Source: Eledone cirrhosa (Eukaryota; Mollusca; Cephalopoda; Octopoda; Eledonidae). From it: DNA of 64,000 nucleotides. This document shows positions 50,611 to 61,290 of this stretch, piece by piece (position 1 is the first letter of the stretch; every line of letters starts with the position of its first letter). A model generated the notes under the pieces. The model ran no database searches. It had not been told where the DNA came from and was given only the letters and a program-made list of their open reading frames with translations. A program made the translations under genes and the position numbers. The DNA lies in assembly GCA_964016885.1 (NCBI GenBank), contig OZ024743.1, positions 79,334,925-79,398,924 of the forward strand, written 5' to 3'.

Positions 50611-51310
50611 TAGCAGAAGTACCCAGCATTGCCCGGGTGTAAGTAGACCTTTGCTCTGTTGTTAAAATGTGTGAAAGATACTTCCCACGCATCACAGGTG
50701 CAAAAACCTTCGAACCTCAAGGAAAAAAACAGAGGTTAGTAGACGCAGGTGTGTAATTGACCATAAATAATGGATCAATTGTAGGTACATAGTGTATCGT
50801 TGAAATTGTTCTTTGCACGACTGACGGAAGTCAAATTCACTTGAAATTGAATTTTCAGTTGATTTTTAAAGCAGGGTGAAAAAGTCGATTTTTTTCACAG
50901 TTTTTTTTTTTTTACAATTTTTGCGCTCACATGTGCAGAAGAAGAAATCATTATCTGAAATCATTATCTGAACCGCGGCATAATGGCGAGTCTTTTCCGA
51001 CAGTTTTCAAGAAAATCGGACGTTCCTTAAAAAGTTTTCCCATGTGCAACTTTGCCTTGGTTTTGCGCAAAGTCGAAACCCCGCTTCAGTTTTATTGATT
51101 TTCTGCATGAATGCATGATCTCTGAAGTAGATTTGAGTAGCTAAAAACCTGTCCCGGTAAATTTGCTATAGGTGAAAAAAAGTTGATCAAAATTGTGTCT
51201 AGGGTTATTGCCCTTTGCAACAGCCTCAACGTGTCTTCAAGTATGGTTTGCTAATTTGTTGTGGAACTAAATCGACTTTCGTCAAATTGGGCCGAGGAAA
51301 CAATGTTTCC
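50611..51310. other. Unidentified dispersed-type sequence
   Basis: It starts 'ctagcagaagtacccagcat', 'tgcccgggtg' immediately after (AT)n, a phrase I have seen at the start of repeats in molluscs. No coding frame or terminal repeat is visible. Confidence 0.4.
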
Positions 51311-51493
51311 ATTTGTCTTTCTAGCTGGTGTACCCGGTTACACTCGGGGTTATAAGGCGCTGGATTAAAACGGGTCTGCACTAAATTCCAGCAGGATGCT
51401 TTAACCGAAATAAATGAAGAACAAACGTTTCTTTTTGTGCTCCAATCTATGATATTGGTATTTTGAAAAAATAGTCCACAAACATCCATGTTC
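51311..51493 (-). repeat. Segment A', inverted copy of 49632-49821
   Basis: It reads as the reverse complement of segment A. It ends exactly where a hairpin begins. Confidence 0.85.
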
Positions 51494-51571
51494 AAAAGGG
51501 TATGTCTTGCTAATAAGTGTTTTTACGGGGGTACCTGGTAAAAACACTTATTAGCAAGACATACCCTTTTC
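51494..51571. repeat. Hairpin at the 5' junction of a PLE fragment
   Basis: 51494-51526 pairs with about 51538-51571 ('aaaagggtatgtcttgctaa' on the left, 'ttagcaagacatacccttt' on the right), with an 11-bp loop 'gggggtacctg'. Confidence 0.88.
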
Positions 51572-51966
51572 AAAGACCCTCATGTATAGATAAGAAATGT
51601 ATAACCTGTAAAATAAGCCCCCATATTAACTGTAAAACTAGAAATGTAGTGTATAGCATAAGATGTACTGAAGGACAATGTAGAGATAAAAATATAGTGT
51701 ACATAGGTGAGACAGCTCGTAGTGTAGGGGAATGGATAAATGAACACTGGCGAGACCTTCAAGATAGTAAAGAATCATCTGTACTCTACCAACATGCTAA
51801 AATAGAACACAAGGGTAAATTAGAGAACATAGAAATAAAAATAGAATCTACACACAGAAAAGACGCAATGTTTAGACAAATTACAGAGGCAATAAACATA
51901 AAAGAATTACAACCAAAATTAAATAGAAAATATGAGTGGAACAGCAACATCACAACTTACAATTAA
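51517..51966 (+). pseudogene. GIY-YIG endonuclease of a PLE, catalytic arginine apparently changed
   Basis: The frame reads CIDKKCITCKISPHINCKTR, NVVYSIRCTEGQCRDKNIVY, IGETARSVGEWINEHWRDLQ, SSVLYQHAKIEHKGKLENIE, FRQITEAINIKELQPKLNRK. VVYSI is the GIY block and VYIGE the YIG block. In the family the segment is YIGETxRSxxERxxEH; here GEWINEH has tryptophan at the arginine position. The upstream CxxC...C cysteines are kept. The start of the open frame is inside the hairpin and is not a real start. Confidence 0.75.
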
Positions 51967-52367
51967 GGCCAAAATGAAAACACACACACACATAGAACAA
52001 ACAACCAACCAGTAACATGTAAATAAACAAATAAATAAATGAACATAAACACACACAGACACCCGGATGTGGCGCATGCGCAGACTGAGCACACAACACA
52101 CACACAGAAACAAAATGGCGTAGGACAGAACAAAGGAGAGGCACAGAAACAAAGAAAGGAATCCCCAGTCACTGAAGAGGTCACAGAGTGTGTGACGAAA
52201 GAACTATGACAATATCTAAACAACTATCTGGTTGTGGAACCAACCAACCAACCAGAAATTTATAAATTTATAAATTTATTATAAATTTATTATAATAAAT
52301 TGAAGTGAAAGCTACTGGTGCGTGTGTTTCTTATTGGCAACATGACCCTCCCAAAGTATAACAATAT
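51540..52367 (+). mobile_element. Penelope-like element 3' part (right copy)
   Basis: It contains the GIY-YIG coding region (51540-51966) and the 3' UTR up to 'acaatat' at 52367, followed by AT-rich DNA. It is more complete at its 5' side than the copy at 49820-50436, from which it is separated by about 1.3 kb. Confidence 0.82.
52167..52211 (+). ncRNA. Hammerhead-ribozyme-like motif (second terminal repeat)
   Basis: Identical to 50247-50291 except that the last stem I base is A (TGACA), losing one base pair. Core CTGAAGA, stem II GTCACA/TGTGAC and GAAA are preserved. Confidence 0.5.
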
Positions 52368-52369
52368 TT

Positions 52370-52520
52370 ATATATATATAATTTTATATATCTATATTTA
52401 TATATATATATATATATTTATATTTTTTAAATATTTTTCTCAATGGATGAATGATTCTGAGTAGAAAAGAGTGTGTATAGGTGGTGGTGTAGGTGGTGGT
52501 AGTAGAGGTGGTGGTAGTGG
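52370..52520. repeat. AT-rich and (GGT)n sequence
   Basis: (TA)-rich up to 52430, then 'ggtggtggtgtaggtggtgg'-type repeats up to the TIR element. Confidence 0.8.
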
Positions 52521-52522
52521 TA

Positions 52523-53454
52523 CAGTCGAGTCCGCTTAAGAGTATACCATCGGGAATGGAAAATAGTATACTCTTAACCGCACTATACTCTTATCCGGAC
52601 TAAGTAAAAATCTTCCATAGTATTATTATTTTGAGTCTTTCAATGATTAAAAATCGCTTTATTATCATTTAAAATGCATTTATAAGTAAAAAAATGAAAG
52701 TTACACCAAAAAATTCAACAAGAATTATTGCAAATTATAGATAAATTAAGCAATATTTCCACATATTGGTATGCAATTTTTATATCTTAAAAATAGTCCA
52801 AAATGCTTTTTTGCACTCGATTTCTCGCAATTTAAAAAAAAAATCAATTACTTCGATTTCAGACGGAGTATAATTTTCAAAACGATTGCATCATATAGGA
52901 CCGTACAGTCAACAAAGCATTTATTCCTTCTTTTCCAGAGATCTAAAATATTGATAAATGATTAAAGTTATGTTAGGTACCTATGCAGATTCATATAAAT
53001 ATAAAAATAATACATACTAACCTTTGAGTAATAGATATTTTTTGAGTAATGGATAAAGCAGAGCGTTTCAAAGACATTTTTATTACACAATGAATTATTA
53101 TTTTTGTATTTGCATATATTAAACTTAAAATTGCTTTTAAAATTGCTTTTAGAATGGTTGTATAAATGACATCATCGCATTTCATTTTGAATTGTTTTAA
53201 AATGGTTGTTACATTATAAGCCCAATTTACTTTACCGTATTCATTATACTCTTATACGGACTAAATTATATAGGAAATATATAAACGGGAATTAATTATG
53301 CTATACTCTTATGCGAACTATACTCTTATCCGATATACTCATAAGCGGACCCATGCACTGTACAAAACATAGTACATAAATTCGGGAATTGATTCTGCTA
53401 CACTCTTAAGCGGCCTATATTCTTATCCGATATACTCTTAAGCGGACTCGAATG
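52523..53454. mobile_element. 932-bp element with terminal inverted repeats and TA duplication (mariner/pogo-like MITE)
   Basis: The left end CAGTCGAGTCCGCTTAAGAG (52523) and the reverse complement of the right end (CATTCGAGTCCGCTTAAGAG) match over about 24 bp. TA flanks both ends (52521-52522, 53455-53456). The motif 'actatactcttatccgga' recurs inside both ends. A second right-end-like sequence ending 'gcggacccatgcactg|TA' lies at 53361, so an older right end is embedded. No transposase frame is visible. Confidence 0.75.
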
Positions 53455-53456
53455 TA

Positions 53457-53640
53457 CTAGTATAGGTGGTGTTGGTGGTAGTATAGGTGGTAAAGGTGGT
53501 GTAGGTGGTGTTGGTGGTATAAGTGTGGTATAAGTAGTGGTGGTGTAGGTGGTGTTGGTGGTATAAGTGGTGGTGGTGTAGGTGGTGGTGATGTAGGCGG
53601 TGTTGGTGGTAAAGGTGTTGACACAGAAGTCATGTTACCT
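53457..53640. repeat. (GGT/GTA)n minisatellite
   Basis: 'ggtggtgtaggtggtgttgg' units continue the flank seen before 52520, so the TIR element sits inside this array. Confidence 0.85.
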
Positions 53641-53714
53641 CCCCTTGACCCAGTACTCTCCTGTCAGTGAAATGTAAATAGCTCTCAATATCACTGGAAC
53701 CATGTCCCCCAGAT

Positions 53715-53875
53715 ATATCTTCTTGACTCTCTCACACTCTCTCTCTCTCTATCTCTCGCTCTCTCCCTCCCCCATCTCCACCCCTCTCTCCCTCTCTAAC
53801 CATCTGCCTCTCTCTCTCTCCCCCATTCCCCCTCCCCCCCTCCCTCCCCCCTCTCTCCAAACCCCATTCAATCTC
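53715..53875. repeat. (TC)/(CCCT) pyrimidine tract
   Basis: Nearly pure pyrimidine on the + strand. Confidence 0.9.
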
Positions 53876-53988
53876 TCCGTTCAACATAGTAACCAGAGCC
53901 AGCTGTCACCCTACCAACATATAGCCACAGCTGCTTATATTCCAGTCACCACAATTAGACCATATTTACTCTCTGTTATTACTTCTTC

Positions 53989-54176
53989 AAGGGCGGTGGT
54001 TTGGCAGTATCGGTAGAGGGTCGGACGCCATGCTTTCCAGCAGAGTTACGTCCCTTTAGGATCTGAGTTCAAATCCCGCCGAGGTTAACTTTGCCTTTCA
54101 TCCTTACGGGGTCGATAAAATAAAGTACCAGTAATGTACTGGGTATTTGCTGGCCTTGTGCCAAATGTAGAAACAA
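53989..54176 (+). mobile_element. Full-length SINE with 13-bp target-site duplication
   Basis: TTATTACTTCTTC flanks it at 53976-53988 and 54177-54189. Head 'ggcggtggtttggcagtatc', B-box-like 'gagttcaaatcccgcc', tail 'ccaaatgtagaaacaa'. This is the best-defined full copy in the window. Confidence 0.9.
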
Positions 54177-54384
54177 TTATTACTTCTTCTTTTTCTTCTT
54201 CTTCTTCACTGGCATATATGTATATGTATATACCACACCTATACTACCACCTATACACCACCAACACCTTCACTACCACCACCTATTTATATATATATAT
54301 TTATATAAACATATAATATACATCCATACACATATATTTATACATATATATGTGAGTGTGCATGCATGTATGTATGTACTCAGT

Positions 54385-54958
54385 AGACCCTGTCTCATGG
54401 TTGGGTTGTTGGCGACTAAACTGGCAACCCCACCAAGGTTTCTTGGTGAGGAGGGTGACTTTGGACATCCTGCAGGACTAAAAACAAAACCTGTCAAAGA
54501 GAAAAGGTGCTCTTAAGAGTCAATGGCCATCCAAAATCACCGGGAGAGATGACCCCTTAGCCTTTGTCAAGGCAGAATTCTAGGAGAAGGAAAACTCTGA
54601 TATAACACTTGAAACCCTGATGGTATCCAATGATGTTGACTTGTTCTTCTTTTTGGTAAATATCATCTTGGTTAAGAGAGTGGGACTGGCTTTGTGCAGT
54701 GCCTTTGCTCACTATAAAAGCTTCACGGTACAGGCATTGCTTTATATCTGGAGATCTCTCTGCACTTGTCGTCTCATGGTACCATGAGCCCAGCACTATG
54801 TCAATAATTGTCACAGGTGTAGTGTTTGTACCAGAGTTTTCAAGTTGCTGGCTGGACTGAAAAGTCACACTCGTTCAGCGCTTCGGTAGAGGTTCTCCTA
54901 CATGGATATAAAGTAGTGGCCGTACTCGAAAACGAGTTGGCAGCCACCATGTACTCAT
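54385..54958 (-). mobile_element. (TATG)-family dispersed element, copy 5 (complete)
   Basis: It runs in antisense from 'agaccctgtctcatggttgg', 'actggcaaccccaccaaggt' to 'acgagttggcagccaccatg'. About 570 bp. Left flank (GTAT), right flank 'tactcatgtaagctgg'. Confidence 0.82.
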
Positions 54959-54969
54959 GTAAGCTGGTG

Positions 54970-54970
54970 A

Positions 54971-55018
<48 letters not shown>

Positions 55019-55405
55019 ATGAACACGCGAATGAATATATGCACAATATGTGTGCAATGAGTTGAACGTTTGTGTGCGGTACTGTATATGTGTAGTGTAG
55101 TGTGTGTGTGTGAGTGCAGTACTGTATATGTGTAGTGTAGTATGTGTGTGCGTGCGCGCAGTACTGTATATGTGTAGTGTAGTGTGTGTGTGTGTGTGTG
55201 TGCAGTACTGTATATGTGTAGTGTAGTGTGTGTGTGTGCAGTACTGTATATGTGTAGTGTAGTGTGTGTGTGTGCAGTACTGTATATGTGTAGTGTGTGT
55301 GTGTGTGTGTGTGTGCAGTACTGTATATGTGTAGTGTGTGTATGTGGTGCAGTACTGTATATGTGTAGTGTGTGTGTGTGTGCAGTACTGTATATGTGTA
55401 GTGTA

Positions 55406-55437
<32 letters not shown>

Positions 55438-55498
55438 AGTACTGTATATGTGTAGTGTAGGTGTGTGTGTGTGTGTGCACTACTATATATGTGTATTG

Positions 55499-55532
<34 letters not shown>

Positions 55533-55552
55533 AATACTGTATATGTGTAGTG

Positions 55553-55594
<42 letters not shown>

Positions 55595-55815
55595 ATGTAT
55601 ATGTGTAGTGTGTGTGTGTGTGCAGAACTGTATATGTGTAGTGTAGTATGTGTGTGTATGTGTGTACAGTACTGTATATGTGTAGCGTAGTGTGTGTCTG
55701 TGGAGTACTGTATATGTGTAGTGTGTGTGTGTGCAGTACTGTATATGTGTAGTGTAGTGTGTGTGTGTGTGTGTGTGTGCAGTACTGTATATGTGTAGTA
55801 TAGTGTGTGTGTGCA
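54970..55815. repeat. Minisatellite of 'gcagtactgtatatgtgtag' units with variable (TG)n
   Basis: About 21 units separated by (TG)n of 5-20 repeats between 55070 and 55815; preceded by (AT)n at 54976-55008. Histidine/threonine-rich open frames on the - strand are artefacts. Confidence 0.9.
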
Positions 55816-55819
55816 GTCA

Positions 55820-56165
55820 CGTTCCTTTTCGCCTCCGTCGTCTGCTGCTGCCCTCTAATGTAACCTTATACCAATTTTACTCCTTCAATATCTTTGATGG
55901 ACACCGATTATTTTCATGCCCTATCCCTCCGGGGCCGTTAACGGCGGCGAGAGTGCAATGAGATTCTCAAGAGGCAGACGTTAGTTGATGGCCAACACAC
56001 GACCGAGTCCGTCAAAGAAATTCGGGTAACACCACATGACGGAATTGCTAGTAAAATGTAGAAAGTTCTCGTCAGAGTTGACCGCTGTACATTTCAACCG
56101 CAATATTTTATACAACCATACATCTCACTTATTGCACTTCCACTAATCAATTTTACCCCTCCCAC
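55820..56165. other. Unassigned DNA
   Basis: No feature supported. Confidence 0.4.
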
Positions 56166-56197
56166 ACTGATGTCCTCTCTCTATTCACCTCCCCCTC

Positions 56198-56199
<2 letters not shown>

Positions 56200-56238
<39 letters not shown>

Positions 56239-56239
56239 T

Positions 56240-56305
<66 letters not shown>
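56200..56305. repeat. (TC)n microsatellite
   Basis: About 50 TC units with a few C insertions. Confidence 0.95.
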
Positions 56306-56306
<1 letters not shown>

Positions 56307-56469
56307 ATTTCAAGCCCCACCTCTCTCTCCACATTGCTACCAATGTATAACGTGATGCATATTACATTATCACATCACTGTTTCTCACTGTATGTATATT
56401 ATCTCTTTCTCTTAATTTCGAGTATATTTTTTGACCGGCCACCTTCCTGGTGGCAAGATTGTAAAAGAA

Positions 56470-57756
56470 AAGAAATTGTCATCCCTTGAATTGCAAGAAT
56501 GTTTTGCAAATTTTGAAGGTGCCAGCTATCGCAGCCATTTGTAGACAATGAATTAGGGAGCTGTGCTGTTTGTCCGCAAATCCAAGTTCAGTCATACTTT
56601 GGTCCAAGCGGGTTGGTATATAACCCGTAGCTCCAATAATGATGGGTATGAAGCTAAAGGTGTATCTTGGATACTGGATTTGTAAACTCCTCATCAATGG
56701 TCCGTAGATATCCTCCTACTTCTGTATTTTTCTGACAACGTTTACATCAAGTGGGTAGCTGATCTCCACAACAGAACACGTTTTCAATGTGTGGTCCCAA
56801 ACAAAAATATCAGGCCGGTTGTGCTTTAATTTGGTGGCAGTTTTTATTTTCAGGTTCCACCAGTATTCCTTAGTGCCATCTGTCTCAATATATTCCTCCT
56901 CGTTTGTTGTTAATTTTGTTTTCCGAAGTGCGTTCCAGATGGTTCTAGCTATCCCATCGTGTCTCATGGGGAGGTAGTAGCGAGATTACATTCTTTCGCA
57001 GCTGGCAACAATGTGACTTACATCTTCGATCTTTGTTTTACATAACCTGCATTTATTGTCAGCTGATGACCCTCCTCTTTTGTGCAGCAGATATTTGGTA
57101 GGGAGTTCTTGTTCCTGTATTGCATAGAGATATCCCTCAAGGTGTGATGTCATAAACTTGTAGGAACTCCATGCCAGGCTTTTTGAGTGGTTTATCCCCT
57201 CTATGGTTTGTGTTTTACGCCTCAAGTATCCATGCACAACTTTTTCTGTAAATTGGTCAATTTTTTCATCTTGTTTGAACATTGAATAGGATCCTCCGAT
57301 TTCTCTGGGTGAGAGATTTATATCAGGCTTTATTTCATATCTCTCCTCCGGATCAGTGGCTATCCTAATGATATTTTTTTTTCATGCTCATAAACCTGGG
57401 CAAGATGGTTGCCAACCTTTTTCCTCTGTTGAAGATGTTGCTTCAGTGTTACTATCCGGGTCTCATATGATGTTAATATTGATTTTAGACCCCGGCCACC
57501 TTCCTTGCGTGAGAAGTATAGCCTATCCACATCACCATTGATGTTAAAGTTCCCAGTAAAACTGAGAAGTTTGCGAGTTCTAACATCCATCTCACGTAGT
57601 TCTTGCAATGACCAGTTCAGCAGGCCAAATGTTGGCGTTAGAATTGGCACAGCATAAGTATTGTGGGCAATGTATTTGTTGTATGCTGACAGTTCTGATG
57701 ACCATATTTTCTTTACTCTTCTGAGGTATTCAGTTCTGGTTCTCTCCTTATGTATG
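56470..57756 (-). pseudogene. C-terminal half of an R4/Dong-like LINE with restriction-like endonuclease
   Basis: On the - strand, from 57756: EYLRRVKKIWSSELSAYNKY, TPTFGLLNWSLQELREMDVR, VDRLYFSRKEGGRGLKSI (end of RT/thumb). After a frameshift near 57360: CRLCKTKIEDVSHIVASCER (a C-C-H-C finger), a stop, then RPDIFVWDHTLKTCSVVEIS (PD...E-I pattern of a PD-(D/E)XK nuclease), another stop, then SFIPIIIGATGYIPTRLDQS. The order thumb, zinc finger, nuclease, IGAxG end is that of restriction-like-endonuclease LINEs. Two stops and one frameshift make it dead. It is cut at 57756 by (TATG)n and the next element. Confidence 0.8.
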
Positions 57757-57800
57757 TATGTATGTATGTATGTATGTATGTATGTATGTATGTATGTATG
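57757..57800. repeat. (TATG)n left flank of element copy 6
   Basis: Eleven TATG units between the LINE remnant and the element. Confidence 0.95.
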
Positions 57801-58350
57801 GTCGGGTCGTTGGCGACTAAACTGGCAACCCCACCAAGGTTTCTTGGTGAGGAGGGTGACTTTGGACATCCTGCAGGGCTAAAAACAAAACCTGTCAAAG
57901 GGCAAAGGAGCTCTTAAGAGTCAATGGCCATCCAAAATCACCGGGAGAGATGACCCCTTAGCCTTTGTCAAGGCAGAATTCTAGGAGAAGGAAAACTCTG
58001 ATATAACACCTGAAACCCTGATGGTATCCAATGATGTTGACTTGTTCTTCTTTTTGGTAAATATCATCTTGGTTAAGAGAGTGGGACTGGCTTTGTGCAG
58101 TGCCTTTGCTCACTATAAAAGCTTCACGGCACAGGCATTGCTTTATATCTGGAGATCTCTCTGCACTTGTCATCACGTGGTACCATGGGCCCAGCACTAT
58201 GTGTCAATAATTGTCACAAGTGTAGTGTTTGTACCAGAGTTTTCAAGTCGCTGGCTGGACTAACAAGTCACACTCGTTCAGCGCATCGGTAAGGGTTCAC
58301 CTACATATAAAGTAGTGGCCGTACTCGAAAACGAGTTGGCAGCCACCGTG
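57801..58350 (-). mobile_element. (TATG)-flanked dispersed element, copy 6 (complete)
   Basis: From 'gtcgggtcgttggcgactaa' to 'gagttggcagccaccgtg' in antisense, 550 bp, with (TATG)n on both sides (57757-57800 and 58350-58430). It gives the cleanest boundaries of the family. Confidence 0.88.
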
Positions 58351-58468
58351 TATGTATGTATGTATGTATGTATGTATGTATGTATGTATGTATGTATGTA
58401 TGTATGTATGTATGTATGTATGTATGTATATGTGTGTATGCATGTATATGTGTGTGTGTATGTGTGTA
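58350..58468. repeat. (TATG)n tract
   Basis: About 20 TATG units, then degenerate units. Confidence 0.95.
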
Positions 58469-58740
58469 TGTTCTTCTGGTTTTATAATTTCACAAAGTTT
58501 TACCAATAGAGGGAGAGAGTCAGTTTCTAACATAGACACAAGACTCTCACATTGGAATTTACACATCAACTAGGTAGATATGCATGTATGCATGCATGTG
58601 TAGATATGGATGTTATTGTATGTGTGGATGTGTATCTTTTGAGTTGTATGTGTGCATGTGTATATGCTTTGCATCTGTACATGTGTATATGCAGTTATTA
58701 GATGCAAAATATTTGGAATGTTTTATATATTTTTACTGTT
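58469..58740. repeat. Direct repeat, first copy (second at 59163-59430)
   Basis: 'ttctggttttataatttcac', 'aaactctcacattggaattt'-like, 'gtgtatatgcagttattaga' and 'gttttatatatttttactgt' occur in both copies in order, about 694 bp apart. Confidence 0.8.
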
Positions 58741-58744
58741 CCAT

Positions 58745-59008
58745 TAATGGATTGTACTTGTAATTTCCTTACTAGTTGTTTTCTTTCTGTTCCTGTGAAG
58801 CCTAGCTTCTCAAGATTTGTATTGAGGCAGTTACTAACATACCCTAGTGCCCAATAATCACAGGCATAAATCTGAAGGTGTAATCAGGGTGGACTATCTG
58901 CAGATTTCTCATCAGTTCTGCATAAATATTCTCCTTTTCACTAATCTTTGATATTATATTGGCATCTGCTGGGCAGCTAATTTCCACTACTGTGCATGCT
59001 TTCTTCTC
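58745..59008 (-). pseudogene. LINE with restriction-like endonuclease, second C-terminal fragment
   Basis: The - strand reads KKACTVVEISCPADANIISK, ISEKENIYAELMRNLQI, TFRFMPVIIGH and a degenerate end. It aligns with VVEISYPLDVNVVRKIQK...LMRSLQIQYPRYTFSFIPIIIG at 56630-56780. The fragment is cut by (TATG)n at 59012. Confidence 0.7.
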
Positions 59009-59009
59009 C

Positions 59010-59162
59010 CTATGTATGTATGTATGTATGTATGTATGTATGTATGTATGTATGTATGTATGTATGTATGTATGTATGTATGTATGTATGTATGTATGTA
59101 TGTATGTGTGTGCGTATGTGTGTATGTATGTATGTGTGTATGTGTGTATGTATGTATGTATG
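59010..59162. repeat. (TATG)n tract
   Basis: About 25 TATG units followed by TGTG interruptions. Confidence 0.95.
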
Positions 59163-59430
59163 TTTTTCTGGTTTTATAATTTCACGAATTTTTACCAATA
59201 GAGAGAGAGTCTGTTTCTAACATAGACACACCACTCTCTCATTGGAATTTACACAATATCAACTAGGTAGATTATGTATGCATGCATGTGTAGATATGTA
59301 TGTTATTATATGTGTGTATGTGTATGTTTTGAGTTATATGTGTGCATGTGTATATGCTTTGTATCTGTACATGTGTATATGCAGTTATTAGATTCAGAAT
59401 TTTTGAAATGTTTTACATATTTTTACTGTT
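59163..59430. repeat. Direct repeat, second copy
   Basis: See the first copy at 58469-58740; small deletions distinguish them. Confidence 0.8.
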
Positions 59431-59456
59431 GTATGTATGCATACATTACATACATA

Positions 59457-60010
59457 CATGATGGCTACAACGCGATTTCGAGTAATGTTATCACTTGATA
59501 CTTAAGTACGACGTGGCTTTTTAGTCCTGCTCGGGACTTGCCTGTGGTCAGCAATACCATTTACCGCAAAAAATGCCACATATCATGTGATGCCTATGCT
59601 TGAAGCTTTTTTAAGTGAGGAAAGGTTTTGCAGGGGGCCAATCCCACTTTCTGGACATCGAATGCATTTACCCAAAAAGAAGAACTGGTCTACATCATTG
59701 GCTGCAAATGAAGGTGCAAGTTTTATATCAGAGTGACCTTCTCCTAGAGAGATGTATTAATGGAGGCTAGGGGTCTCTCGCTACAAAAAAAAAAAAAAAA
59801 ATAATAATGATATTCTTTATTGGATGGTTGTTGACTCACCTGAGTTTCTTCGCCCTTTAATGGGTTTTATTTTTCAGCTCGTAGGGTGTCCCAAATCCTC
59901 CTCCTCACCAAGCAATCTTGGTGGGGTTGCCAGTTTAGTCGCTGCCGGCCCAATCATGCAGAGGTTGTACTGGGTTACATGTTAACAGTAGCGCTGAAGA
60001 GTGGCTTCAC
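59457..60010 (+). mobile_element. (CATA)-family dispersed element, copy 7
   Basis: 'catgatggctacaacgcgat', 'gtggctttttagtcctgctc', 'cccaaaaagaagaactggtc', 'atcttggtggggttgccagt', 'ttacatgttaacagtagcgc'. An A-rich insertion (59786-59805) lies in the middle. CATACATTACATACATAC precedes it. Confidence 0.82.
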
Positions 60011-60069
60011 TATAATACATACAGATATACATACGTACATATATATACATACAAACAAAAATAGACCCA

Positions 60070-60070
60070 C

Positions 60071-60136
<66 letters not shown>

Positions 60137-60190
60137 ATATATATATATATATACATATATATGTATATGTATATGTATATATATATATAC

Positions 60191-60220
<30 letters not shown>
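60070..60220. repeat. (AT)n and 'gtatatgtatat' repeats
   Basis: Low-complexity AT tract up to the first direct repeat. Confidence 0.95.
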
Positions 60221-60221
<1 letters not shown>

Positions 60222-61243
60222 CTGATGTTGGTTATATTATCAATAGTAGTATTATTGGGCACCCACTGAGAATTATAAAAGCCCACTTGAATATATATAT
60301 CTGTTGATGGTATACAAGCTCCTACATAAATTGATATAATTTCACCCAAATTGTAGGAATCTTATAATGAAACGAGACGTCCGTCTGGGAAGAGATATAT
60401 TCGATATGTCTCATATAAAATAATACAGCCAATTTTCCGCACAATACAATTAGTTAGCACCCCGAACGTTTAATTAGGAATTTACTCAGTTATGTGCTAA
60501 TGTTTGTTGAGCGAGTTGGAATTTAACCGGGGTATCGCTAAAAGCTTTCTCCGATAATCTATTTATTTATTTACTCTTGGTGCAACAGATATGAAATTCC
60601 CGATATAAGGTTTGACTGTCTTTGTTTATTTTTTTATATATGAATATTGATTGTTTCTTGTATCTCATTCTGTTATTTTGCCCGAGAAAATATCTATGTG
60701 TGTACACACATAGATATTTTTTCAAGTTCCAATTGAGTTCTAGCACGTGGCCTGAATTCCTTTTAGAATTCATTGTCCTGCGCATGTATTGTTTTTTTTT
60801 TGGCGGTAATATACTTCCTCATTTTTGAATCAGTTTGAGTATTTCTTTAGAACTGCTGGAGTAGCAACCTAACAGATACCTCAGGCACTGATGATGATTA
60901 CGCTAAATACTGATGTTGATTAGATTATCAATAGTAGTATTGTTGGGCACCCACTGAAGAATTATAAGAGCCCACTTGAATATATATCTGTTGATGGTAT
61001 ACAAGCTCCTACATAAATTGGTATAATTTCACCCAAATTGTAGGAATCTTATAATGAAACGAGACGTCCGCCTGGGAAGAGATATATTCGATATGTCTCA
61101 TATGAAATAATACAGCCAATTTTCCGCACAATACAATTAGTTAGCACCCCGAACGTTTAATTAGGAATTTACTCAGTTATGTGCTAATGTTTGTTGAGTG
61201 AGTTGGAATTTGGCCGGAGTATCGCTAAAAGCTTTCTCCGATA

Positions 61244-61244
<1 letters not shown>
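60221..61244. mobile_element. Pair of ~337-bp direct repeats around a 350-bp middle (TRIM-like or tandem duplication)
   Basis: 60221-60558 and 60908-61244 match closely ('gggcacccactga', 'gatggtatacaagctcctac', 'gaaacgagacgtccg', 'gctaaaagctttctccgata'). The middle (60559-60907) contains a perfect 34-bp palindrome (60687-60720). No coding capacity. Ends start TGATGTTGG and finish near GATAAT, so a canonical TG...CA LTR is not seen. Confidence 0.7.

Positions 61245-61285
<41 letters not shown>
61245..61285. repeat. (AT)n
   Basis: Left flank of the palindrome at 61286. Confidence 0.95.

Positions 61286-61290
<5 letters not shown>

Noticed and set aside
54840..55820. 326-codon His/Thr-rich frame on the - strand
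   Set aside because: Translation of the (TG)n-containing minisatellite.
60221..61244. Classical LTR retrotransposon
   Set aside because: No TG...CA ends, primer-binding site, polypurine tract or coding region; kept only as TRIM-like or tandem duplication.
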